From CAZVIJ01 sp964626735 (lineage in GTDB: Bacteria; Patescibacteriota; Dojkabacteria; JAOAGR01): a stretch of DNA of 10,698 nucleotides. The first letter of the stretch is position 1; each line of letters opens with the position of its first letter. The stretch spans positions 1 through 10,698 of the forward strand of contig CAZVIJ010000056.1 in NCBI GenBank assembly GCA_964626735.1, written 5' to 3'. Shown one piece after another: positions 1-5,622 of the stretch. The translations under genes were made by a program, and so were the position numbers. A model generated the notes under the pieces. That model made no database searches. It saw only the letters and a list, made by a program, of their open reading frames with translations, and was not told where the DNA came from.

Positions 1-2
1 AC

Positions 3-1462
3 TACATCGTCGGGATGATGGTAATGGTGGCGTGTATCTCATTTTTTGCTTTGTCGCGACAAAGTCTTCGCTTAGACGAATCGCAAAGCCTTTGGCAAAG
101 CAGCCATACGATACGAGGCATTTTCTACGTTGTTGGCCAAGACGTACATGTCCCCCTCTATCACTTGATGCTTCACTTTTGGCAGCTATTGTTTGGAAAT
201 TCAGTATCGAGCGCTCGGTTCCTGTCGCTCATTTTTTTCCTCGCGCTTATTCCTTCGGTTTACTTTCTCGGGAAAGCAGCGTTTAGTCGGAAAATTGGTT
301 TCTACAGCGCACTGTTGGTATCCATTTCCCCATTCCTTAATTGGTACGGCAGTGAAATCCGCATGTATACGCTGCTCACGTTGATAACGGTGCTTAACCA
401 ATTGTGTTTCATAAACATCTACAAGAAGAGGAACAACAATTGGTGGTACGGATATGCGCTGACTTCAATCGTAGGCATGTATACCCATTACTTCTTTGCG
501 TTCAATTTGATTACCCAAGGAATTTACTTCCTCATGAACACCCGTAAATTCGAGAAAGGCTCTTTCATGAAGTTTGTCTTCGCGGCAATCATCGTATTTA
601 CGACTTTCTCGCCGTGGCTTTGGTATGTATTCAACCTCGGATCGGCCAGCTCGACGAAACCGCTCCTTATGCGTCCAACGAGCATCGATTTATTCAACAC
701 CTATTCTCAATTCCTGTTCGGATTCCAAACAGACCATATCAATTCATTAATTCTCTCGCTCTGGCCAGTAACCGTTATCCTCGGTTTTCTTGCGCTCAGG
801 AACAATAAGAAATTCCCGAAGGAAATAATCTACTTCGTCATGTCCTCGTTCCTCCCCGTTACGATTGCGTTCCTTTTTAGCCTCTTCATTAGGCCGTTCT
901 TCCTCAGCCGATATCTCATCATCGCACTTCCATCGCTCTATATCCTGGTGAGCTGGATGCTTTCGATCTATCCTAAGAAGCTCTCATTCGCGATGAAGTT
1001 CATCATCGTGCTCGGTATGGGTATTACNNNNNNNNNNGTATTACGCTCGCTCATCAGACTTTCAGCTATAACATACCCGTTAAGGAGAACTACAAGGATG
1101 CCAGCGCCTACCTCAACAGTAAGGTAGACCCGCAGGATATCGTTATCGTTTCAGCTCCTTTTACAATCTATCCGATGGAATACTATTACAGCGGACCGGC
1201 CCAACTCACCACCCTGCCTATTTGGGATCCTAAAGAGGGAGGGCTTGCCGTATTCGACGAGAATAAGCTCCCCAATGAAGTAAAAACTCTTAAGGGAGAC
1301 CACAAGGATGCATACCTTGTATTAAGCTACAATCAGGGATACGAGGAAAAGATCAAGCTTTACTTCGATACCCATTTCGAGAGGATTGATAGCAAGAATT
1401 TTTCTCCTGGGTTAAATCTCTACGTATACAAAATGAGATACGATGCGGTTGGCGAGTATTAG
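3..1462 (+). CDS. GT39/ArnT-like membrane glycosyltransferase, 5' end outside window, interrupted by assembly gap
   Basis: Integral membrane glycosyltransferase of the GT-C fold that would move a sugar from a polyprenyl-phosphate donor to an acceptor at the outer face of the membrane. The frame is open to the window edge, so the true start may lie upstream; the first ATG is at 15. Numbering from that ATG, an Asp-Glu pair (D21-E22, in RLDESQSLW) follows the first helix, as in the catalytic loop of this fold. HVPLYHLML (45-53) and YGSEIRMYTLL (111-121) are typical family motifs, and many hydrophobic helices follow. Ten Ns at 1028-1037 break the frame. Both flanks read gtattac, and merging them (17 bases removed) gives one frame of about 476 residues from 15 to the TAG at 1460-1462. 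The restored tail (KENYKDASAYLN, then SAPFTIYPMEYYY) is the usual family C-terminal domain. Acceptor and sugar cannot be named. Confidence 0.88.
1028..1037. other. Assembly gap (10 N) with identical 7-base edges
   Basis: Ten undetermined bases inside the glycosyltransferase gene. The seven bases before the gap (1021-1027) and the seven after it (1038-1044) are both gtattac. This is what a scaffolder leaves when two contigs overlap slightly but are joined with a fixed-size gap. Removing the Ns and one copy restores the reading frame exactly. Confidence 0.95.
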
Positions 1463-1463
1463 G

Positions 1464-2189
1464 TTATTTCACCTGCATCGCTACAAGCCTTCCCCTTACC
1501 AGAAGTCGTTGAGCATCTGATCCGGGTGGATGGCATGTTTGGAGCGTTACAACTTTTCCTTCAGCTGCTGCAGTCAAGTAGCTCGTATCGTTCGCAGGGA
1601 CAATCTGCTTTTCAAAAACAATAAAGTCGTACTGTCTCCCCTTGTATACCACGGTAAAAAAGTCGTTAACCTCCAATTTCCTAAGCAAGGTAAACTCCGA
1701 ATTATATTTCCAAATGTCCCATGCATTTTGCGTAGAATGGGAGAATAAAAGCGAATTGCCGTCGCTTCCGGGTTCGACTGTGCCTTTTGCCCACCCGATC
1801 CCTTGCCTGAGCGCCTTAAGCACCGCATCTGGGTCGTTCATATCTACATTTGAAATGACTCGCTGATTAATACCAAGCTTGGGAATGATAACCGAAAAAT
1901 TAGAGTCACGGGGTGTTGGGATCTTTACAACTGGTTGCAGCTGTATTTCTTGGCCAGCAGAGATGTTTTTGGGAAGTCCGTCAAAGTACTTCTTGCTGTT
2001 CTTAATCTCTTCGTCGAAGACGCTTGCCACAGCATACTTAGCTTCATAGAACAAAACGCGCCCATATACCGAGAGCAGAACCGACAAGGCTAAAATAGTG
2101 ATTACGTTCAAGAAGAGGAGCACGGCGATCTTCTTCTTCTTCGACCGGTATTGAACCGTAGAAAACGAACCTTGTTTATTCGGATTCAT
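1464..2189 (-). CDS. Sortase family transpeptidase (class not resolved)
   Basis: Membrane-anchored cysteine transpeptidase that cleaves sorting-signal proteins and joins them to an envelope acceptor. The 241-residue protein has a basic N-terminus (RSKKKK at 15-20), one signal-anchor helix (about 21-43), a linker, and a sortase beta-barrel from about 97. The catalytic triad is visible: His151 in LLFSHST, Cys219 in TLQTCHPPG, and Arg228 in QRLLVRG. The start at 2189 is supported by an extended -10 box ending five bases before it. The stop lies one base from the stop of the convergent glycosyltransferase gene, so there is no room for a terminator between them. No protein with an obvious sorting signal is encoded in the window, so the substrate is unknown. 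The family call is firm; the subclass (D/E-like) is a guess. Confidence 0.93.
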   Translation of the reverse strand: MNPNKQGSFSTVQYRSKKKKIAVLLFLNVITILALSVLLSVYGRVLFYEAKYAVASVFDEEIKNSKKYFDGLPKNISAGQEIQLQPVVKIPTPRDSNFSVIIPKLGINQRVISNVDMNDPDAVLKALRQGIGWAKGTVEPGSDGNSLLFSHSTQNAWDIWKYNSEFTLLRKLEVNDFFTVVYKGRQYDFIVFEKQIVPANDTSYLTAAAEGKVVTLQTCHPPGSDAQRLLVRGRLVAMQVK

Positions 2190-2194
2190 AAGTG

Positions 2195-2203
2195 ATTATA
2201 TCA
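2195..2203 (-). promoter_or_regulatory. Extended -10 promoter of the sortase gene, leaderless type
   Basis: On the minus strand the sequence reads TGATATAAT, a perfect extended -10 (TGnTATAAT), followed by five bases (CACTT) and the sortase ATG. A transcript starting about 7 bases after the box would begin at or next to the start codon, so the mRNA is probably leaderless. No good -35 is seen at normal spacing, which fits an extended -10 promoter. atpG has the same arrangement. Confidence 0.72.
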
Positions 2204-2240
2204 TAGTACCTATTGCCTCTTTTTGCATCAATAGTGCTGA

Positions 2241-2269
2241 TTGACAATATAAATGGCATGAATGATAAT
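2241..2269 (+). promoter_or_regulatory. Consensus-like promoter upstream of tRNA-Arg
   Basis: TTGACA at 2241-2246 and GATAAT at 2264-2269 are separated by exactly 17 bases, an almost perfect housekeeping sigma-factor promoter. Transcription would start near 2276, about 78 bases before the tRNA, leaving a 5' leader for processing. It diverges from the sortase promoter about 40 bases away. Confidence 0.75.
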
Positions 2270-2353
2270 CTCGTAGGCCAAATAAGAGGCAATGTACCTT
2301 GTAGATTCATTTGCGTAAGGTAATTCATTGGTTCCTGCCTAAGTATGAAATTC

Positions 2354-2430
2354 GCGCGTGTAGCTCAGTTGGATAGAGCGAGGCACTCCTAACGCCTAGG
2401 TCGGTGGTTCGATCCCTCCCACGCGCGCCA
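2354..2430 (+). tRNA. tRNA-Arg (anticodon CCT), CCA encoded
   Basis: A 77-base cloverleaf. The acceptor stem is GCGCGTG with CACGCGC, followed by G73 and an encoded CCA. The D-stem is GCTC with GAGC. The anticodon arm AGGCA/CGCCT holds the loop CTCCTAA, with anticodon CCT at 2388-2390, which reads AGG (Arg). The T-arm is GGTGG-TTCGATC-CCTCC. Two stem positions do not pair: A-C closing the anticodon loop and T-T in the middle of the T-stem. All other pairs are Watson-Crick. The D-loop (AGTTGGATA) and T-loop (TTCGATC) are canonical, so the gene is probably functional, with slightly weakened stems. The last 13 bases are duplicated 103 bases downstream. Confidence 0.92.
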
Positions 2431-2485
2431 CATAAACGTTATCCCCAGTCGCTTCGCTCCTACCATTACCGTTACTCAATAGTGC
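2418..2485 (+). repeat. Direct repeat copy 1 (tRNA 3' end plus 55 bases)
   Basis: This 68-base segment begins in the tRNA T-stem (CCCACGCGCGCCA covers the last 13 tRNA bases) and runs 55 bases past the tRNA. It recurs at 2521-2588 with 66 of 68 bases identical; the differences are 2466 T to C and 2478 A to T. The offset is 103 bases. Confidence 0.93.
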
Positions 2486-2494
2486 TTGCCATTA

Positions 2495-2520
2495 CTGAGA
2501 ACCGGAGCAACGGTTCTCAG
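2495..2520. other. Perfect 10-bp hairpin abutting repeat copy 2
   Basis: CTGAGAACCG (2495-2504) pairs without mismatch with CGGTTCTCAG (2511-2520) around the loop GAGCAA. No T-run follows, so it is not a typical intrinsic terminator. Its 3' foot touches the duplicated tRNA end at 2521, in the place a T-arm would occupy. Confidence 0.8.
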
Positions 2521-2588
2521 CCCACGCGCGCCACATAAACGTTATCCCCAGTCGCTTCGCTCCTACCACTACCGTTACTCTATAGTGC
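2521..2588 (+). repeat. Direct repeat copy 2 (tRNA 3' end without a tRNA body)
   Basis: Second copy of the 68-base repeat, starting with CCCACGCGCGCCA. The sequence upstream (2457-2520) does not resemble the body of the tRNA, so this is not a decayed tandem tRNA of the same phase. It could be a recombination scar like the attachment-site duplications that integrases leave at tRNA 3' ends, or a slip duplication. No integrase gene is present in the window. Confidence 0.9.
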
Positions 2589-2864
2589 AGCTAACAAGGA
2601 AATTCAATAAAACGTCGTTTACGTAAAAATTTACAAAGGGAAAAAATGCCTTGAGAAGAATCTACCCAAAGGTAATAGTGATCCCATTACCAATTATAGA
2701 ACCGCAGCTAATGTCCCACGGGACATCAGAAATGTAAGCTCTAACTCAAAATTTATTGGATCAATTTTTCTTTGAGTCGATAGATTTCCCAAGGCCTATG
2801 ATTTTAGCAATTTACCGCATATATTTAAAGTTCCTACCCTCAGCGTAAATCTACCGGGTTATCA
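2589..2864. other. Gene-free interval with three inverted repeats
   Basis: No convincing open frame is seen. Three separate inverted repeats are present. GGTAAT/ATTACC lies at 2671-2691 with a 9-base loop. ATGTCCC-AC-GGGACAT at 2711-2726 has perfect 7-base arms and could be an operator. ACTCAAA/TTTGAGT at 2744-2777 encloses an inner ATTG-GAT-CAAT stem. None has the hairpin-plus-T-run shape of a terminator. The segment could be a structured RNA or 5' regulatory region for the gene at 2899; function is unknown. Confidence 0.5.
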
Positions 2865-2870
2865 TATAAT
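2865..2870 (+). promoter_or_regulatory. -10 box upstream of the YbaK-like gene
   Basis: TATAAT at 2865-2870, 28 bases before the ATG at 2899. No -35 close to consensus is seen at 16-18 bases, and the base pair before the box is not an extended -10 TG. A start near 2877 would give a leader of about 22 bases carrying AGGA at 2883-2886, which is rather far (12 bases) from the start codon. Confidence 0.5.
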
Positions 2871-2898
2871 ACTCGTATCAATAGGAAAAAAAATAAAT

Positions 2899-3309
2899 AT
2901 GAAGCTTATAAAATTTACAGATTCAACTCATTCCTCAGAGGAGGCGGCTAAAACGTTAAACTGCTCGCTTGCTCAAATAATCAAAACTCTCGTATTTCAT
3001 GACAAGGACTATTATTTCATCGTAATCATGAACGGTGATTCAAAATTGGATTACCAACGTATTAAAGATTTGTTAGGTATTAGAAGACCATCTATGGCAT
3101 CTCCTGAGAAAGTTATTGAGATCACTGGATATCCCGTGGGAGGCGTTATGCCTATATTCGAGACAGATCTACCCGTCATTTTGGATCGAAAAGTTCTGGA
3201 CTTCAAAATCGTATATGGAGGCGGCGGCGACTCGTATACGGTGAGTGAAATAACACCAGACGAAATAATTGAAACTATGAAACCTAGGATAGAATCGGTG
3301 AGCATCTAA
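2899..3309 (+). CDS. YbaK/ProX-like aminoacyl-tRNA deacylase
   Basis: Single-domain editing protein of 136 residues from the YbaK/EbsC/ProX family, which hydrolyses mischarged tRNA (for example Ala- or Cys-tRNA(Pro)) in trans. Family hallmarks run in order: an N-terminal helix (SSEEAAKTLNCSLAQIIKTLVF) with the near-invariant Lys29, the MNGDSKLD strand, RRPSMASPEKVIEITGYPVGGVMPIF (about 62-87) with the substrate-binding GYxVGGV motif, and a late GGGGDSYTVSEITPDE segment. Length is slightly under the usual 150-160, but no domain part is missing. It stands alone, with its own -10 box upstream and a terminator right after the stop. The exact mischarged tRNA substrate cannot be read from the sequence. 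Confidence 0.9.
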   Translation: MKLIKFTDSTHSSEEAAKTLNCSLAQIIKTLVFHDKDYYFIVIMNGDSKLDYQRIKDLLGIRRPSMASPEKVIEITGYPVGGVMPIFETDLPVILDRKVLDFKIVYGGGGDSYTVSEITPDEIIETMKPRIESVSI

Positions 3310-3322
3310 TATTATTCGTATC

Positions 3323-3350
3323 ACCCGACTGTACACAGCCGGGTATTTTT
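3323..3350 (+). terminator. Intrinsic terminator after the YbaK-like gene
   Basis: ACCCG-A-CTGT at 3323-3332 pairs with ACAG-C-CGGGT (3335-3344), with one A-C mismatch, and is followed by ATTTTT (3345-3350). It starts 13 bases after the stop codon. Confidence 0.82.
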
Positions 3351-3748
3351 ACGGGGTACCGAAGACGTATCGATACAATTTTAGTGATCTTTATACGCAT
3401 CTTGAATAGACCTCCTTCATAAACATACCCGCCTTCTCGCGCACATATCGTATACGTTGATATATTCATTCATGATGGACGACATAATTATATAGTTCCG
3501 TACCAGCACCGAATGATATGTATCTAACAGTATTAACAGGTAAAGATCATCACGCAAGGCCTTATCATAATAGGTATCATTTTACGGATCGTAAAGCCTT
3601 GAAGCTTCTCAATGATATCTGAGTAAATAAAGTCATAAACGATATGCGAAAATTTTTCAGAATCCTGTCTCGAAAATACTCGTTAGCAAAGTAGACCAGA
3701 TAAGTGACAAAGGCTGATACGGCTGTAACTTTCCTTTTGAATACTCTT
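3351..3748. other. Gene-free interval with nested inverted repeats before atpB
   Basis: About 400 bases without a credible gene. GTATCGATAC at 3367-3376 and CGTATACG at 3449-3456 are perfect palindromes. A nested block lies at 3555-3619: CAAGGC (3555-3560) pairs with GCCTTG (3596-3601) and encloses TTTACG-GAT-CGTAAA (3581-3595). Alternatively GGTATCATT (3573-3581) pairs with AATGATATC (3611-3619) with one G-T. These two pairings overlap and compete. The interval ends at the atp promoter. Confidence 0.5.
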
Positions 3749-3757
3749 TGCTATAAT
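3749..3757 (+). promoter_or_regulatory. Extended -10 promoter of the ATP synthase cluster
   Basis: TGCTATAAT is a perfect extended -10 (TGnTATAAT). The start point would be near 3764, leaving a leader of about 16 bases before the atpB ATG at 3780. That leader (ending GTTTCTCA) has no Shine-Dalgarno sequence. No good -35 is present. Confidence 0.7.
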
Positions 3758-3779
3758 TTTTCGTAAGTATTGTTTCTCA

Positions 3780-4616
3780 ATGACTGTTTCACTAAAACCG
3801 GAAGTTATCTTTTCAATCGGCCGATTTGGTGTAACTAATTCTCTCCTTACTGTCATTATTATCGCATCCTCGCTTTCAGCTTTCTTCTTATTGTATAAGC
3901 CTCAGGTTAATCCTCGCTCGAGGTTTCAATTATTGCTAGAAACCGGTGTCGTTTCTCTACGGGGTTTAGCGGTAAGCATTATGGGTGAATCATTTGCTAA
4001 AAGGTATCTACCAGCGATTTTTACGTTTTTTACATTAATTTTGTTCTCTAATTGGTTCGGTCTTCTCCCCATCGTTGGATCTATTGGTTACACTGAACCA
4101 CTCGAGGGAAAAACTGGTATGCCGATCCTAGTGCTTCCGTTTGAGCATGAGAAAAAATTTGCTGTAAGCACTACCGACGGAATTGAAGCTCCACTATTTC
4201 GATCTCCCTCTGCGGACTTAAATTTCACCATCGCTTTGGCACTTATCTCATTCTTAATAATCGAGTATGCGGGGTTAAAGTCGCTCGGACTAGTACATCT
4301 TGCGAAATTCTTCGATTATCGGATCAAGTTGAGAAAAGGGAAAGGAATTCTATTGTTTCCATTCGAATTTCTAATAAATTTCCTTTGGAAAACTCTGGAA
4401 CTATTGCTCGAATTTGCGAAAATAATTTCGTTCTCCTTCCGCTTGTTCGGCAATATATTCGCCGGAGAAATACTTCTGCTTGTTATTACCTCGTTAACAT
4501 ACGGAATTTTTACGTTCCCGTTCCTCGGGTTAGAGTTATTCGTCGGATTCATTCAGGCCTTGGTTTTCGTCTTCTTAACCATGGTATTCATTAAAGTAGG
4601 AAGCGAACACCACTAA
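3780..4616 (+). CDS. atpB: ATP synthase F0 subunit a
   Basis: Membrane stator subunit that forms the two proton half-channels against the c-ring. The 278-residue protein has the expected series of transmembrane helices. The essential arginine is Arg221 in SFSFRLFGNIFAGE (217-230). Other signatures are SNWFGLLP (90-97), PSADLNFT (143-150) and FIQALVFVFL (258-267) near the C-terminus. Length is within the family range. It is the first gene of the atp cluster, 23 bases downstream of an extended -10 box. A 75-base gap containing a large hairpin separates it from atpE. The start at 3780 keeps the N-terminal segment short, as usual in compact a subunits, and no upstream start in frame is better supported. 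Confidence 0.96.
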   Translation: MTVSLKPEVIFSIGRFGVTNSLLTVIIIASSLSAFFLLYKPQVNPRSRFQLLLETGVVSLRGLAVSIMGESFAKRYLPAIFTFFTLILFSNWFGLLPIVGSIGYTEPLEGKTGMPILVLPFEHEKKFAVSTTDGIEAPLFRSPSADLNFTIALALISFLIIEYAGLKSLGLVHLAKFFDYRIKLRKGKGILLFPFEFLINFLWKTLELLLEFAKIISFSFRLFGNIFAGEILLLVITSLTYGIFTFPFLGLELFVGFIQALVFVFLTMVFIKVGSEHH

Positions 4617-4619
4617 TAG

Positions 4620-4662
4620 ATTAACGGATATTTGCTTTTACTGAAAGCAAGCACGCGTTAAT
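4620..4662 (+). promoter_or_regulatory. Intercistronic hairpin between atpB and atpE
   Basis: Two perfect 7-bp stems are stacked around a symmetrical 5x5 internal loop: ATTAACG (4620-4626) with CGTTAAT (4656-4662), and TTGCTTT (4632-4638) with AAAGCAA (4644-4650), apical loop TACTG. The following 29 bases up to the atpE ATG are A/C/T-rich, with no G after 4665, and should be single stranded. The arrangement suggests a processing or stabilising element and an open ribosome landing site that raises c-subunit output; this role is inference. Confidence 0.65.
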
Positions 4663-4691
4663 TCGCACCAATAAATAACAACAATAAACTA

Positions 4692-4913
4692 ATGGAGTTA
4701 CGAGACATCGCAATGGCAATCGCAATAGGATTTGGAGTACTAGGCCCCGGTATCGGTATCGGGCTAATCGGCTCCAAGGCTGTAGAAGCTTTGGGTAGAA
4801 ATCCAGAAGCCGAGAACAAGATCAGGAACTTAATGATCCTTGCAATCGGACTTTGTGAAGCGTTGGCAATATTCGCATTGCTTGTCGCAATAATCATCAG
4901 GTTCGTTTCGTAA
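4692..4913 (+). CDS. atpE: ATP synthase F0 subunit c
   Basis: Proteolipid of the rotating c-ring: 73 residues folded as a two-helix hairpin. The first helix carries the glycine-rich packing motif GPGIGIG (18-24), the polar loop is RNP (36-38), and the ion-binding carboxylate is Glu56 in GLCEALAIF of the second helix. The residues that bind sodium in Na+-coupled rings are absent: the Gln position after the PGxG motif is Ile23, and the Ser-Thr after the carboxylate is Ala57-Leu58. Proton coupling is therefore expected. There is no Shine-Dalgarno site; translation probably relies on the unstructured leader behind the 4620-4662 hairpin. atpF follows after 9 bases. Confidence 0.96.
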   Translation: MELRDIAMAIAIGFGVLGPGIGIGLIGSKAVEALGRNPEAENKIRNLMILAIGLCEALAIFALLVAIIIRFVS

Positions 4914-4922
4914 GAAGATATT

Positions 4923-5408
4923 ATGGAAGCACTCGGTATAAATATCATTTGGATTGCTGCATATCTCGTTATTTTTGCAGTAATGTTCTTCGCTGCAGCT
5001 AAATTCGTAAAAAATATTCTAGCTGCATACGACACCCGCATGCTTGAAATAGAATCGGGGTTAAGAAATGCAAAGGAGGCGGAGTCGCTCAAAGCTGAAT
5101 CTCTTAAATCTGCGGAGTCAGAAAAGCAGGCTATACTCCAGGAAGCATATAAGAAAGCGCAAGATATTGTAGAGAACGCTAAGCGAAAAGAGGCAGATAT
5201 AGAAGTCGAGTCGATGGCAAAGGCTCAAAAGATTATTGAAGATGCCCATGCTGAATTAGAGGCACTGCGGGAAACCAACAAGCTGGAAGGCCTGCAAGAT
5301 GCGAAGGAAGTAATCACGCTCGTCGTCCGGAAAGCATTCGAGAATTTGCAAATCGACCGGAAAACTGAAGAATCGCTTATCGAAGAATCACTCAAGAAAA
5401 TACAATGA
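4923..5408 (+). CDS. atpF: ATP synthase F0 subunit b
   Basis: Peripheral-stalk subunit holding F1 to the membrane. The 161-residue protein has one N-terminal membrane helix (about 7-27, IIWIAAYLVIFAVMFFAAA from residue 8) and then a long, charged, Ala/Glu/Lys-rich right-handed coiled coil to the end, with almost no prolines. Length is typical for bacterial b. Its TGA stop overlaps the atpH ATG as ATGA (5405-5408), so the two are translationally coupled. The C-terminal tail (residues about 130-161) is where b normally contacts the delta C-terminal domain, and that is the part of delta kept by the next gene. Confidence 0.94.
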   Translation: MEALGINIIWIAAYLVIFAVMFFAAAKFVKNILAAYDTRMLEIESGLRNAKEAESLKAESLKSAESEKQAILQEAYKKAQDIVENAKRKEADIEVESMAKAQKIIEDAHAELEALRETNKLEGLQDAKEVITLVVRKAFENLQIDRKTEESLIEESLKKIQ

Positions 5409-5620
5409 TAATCGTATACTCCAAAATTGAGCTATCCGAAAAACTTCGCAAGAAAATTACCGAACAGATACTTTCGTATCAGAACAAAAGCGAATCTGAG
5501 GAAATCAAATTTGTCGTCGATGAAACCATCCTATCCGGAATAAGGATAAATATTAACTCAAGAGTAATAGATCTAACCCTCAATCACCGCCTCGAGAAGA
5601 TATTAGATGCACTAAAGTAA
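5405..5620 (+). CDS. atpH: ATP synthase F1 subunit delta, C-terminal domain only
   Basis: The 71-residue protein matches only the C-terminal part of the usual 170-180-residue delta/OSCP subunit. The match is clear: VDETILSGIRININSRVIDLTLNHRLEKIL (39-68) corresponds to the family motif of the type VDPxLIGGxxxxxGDxVxDxSxxxRLxxL. The N-terminal six-helix domain that caps the alpha subunits is absent. It is not hidden upstream: atpF occupies that DNA with a full-length b sequence and the ATG overlaps its stop. Two bases after the stop the alpha gene begins. The retained domain is the one that binds the b dimer, so a shortened stator joint is likely rather than a dead gene. It could also be the product of an old deletion. 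Confidence 0.85.
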   Translation: MIIVYSKIELSEKLRKKITEQILSYQNKSESEEIKFVVDETILSGIRININSRVIDLTLNHRLEKILDALK

Positions 5621-5622
5621 AA

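Noticed and set aside
2495..2520. Intrinsic terminator for the tRNA transcript
   Set aside because: The stem is strong but is followed by CCCACGCG, not a T-run.
2418..2588. CRISPR array or tandem tRNA array
   Set aside because: Only two repeat units of 68 bases with one 35-base spacer, anchored in a tRNA; the region before copy 2 does not resemble a tRNA body.
3284..3400. Minus-strand 38-codon frame with a perfect AAGGAGGT at 3410-3417, nine bases before its ATG
   Set aside because: It runs through the terminator and into the 3' end of the YbaK-like gene, shows no family motif, and most genes here do not use Shine-Dalgarno sites. Probably chance, though the site itself is striking.
4658..5092. 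144-codon open frame on the minus strand
   Set aside because: It lies opposite atpE and the start of atpF, both certain genes; the Ser/Ile/Ala-rich translation is what the reverse of those codons gives.
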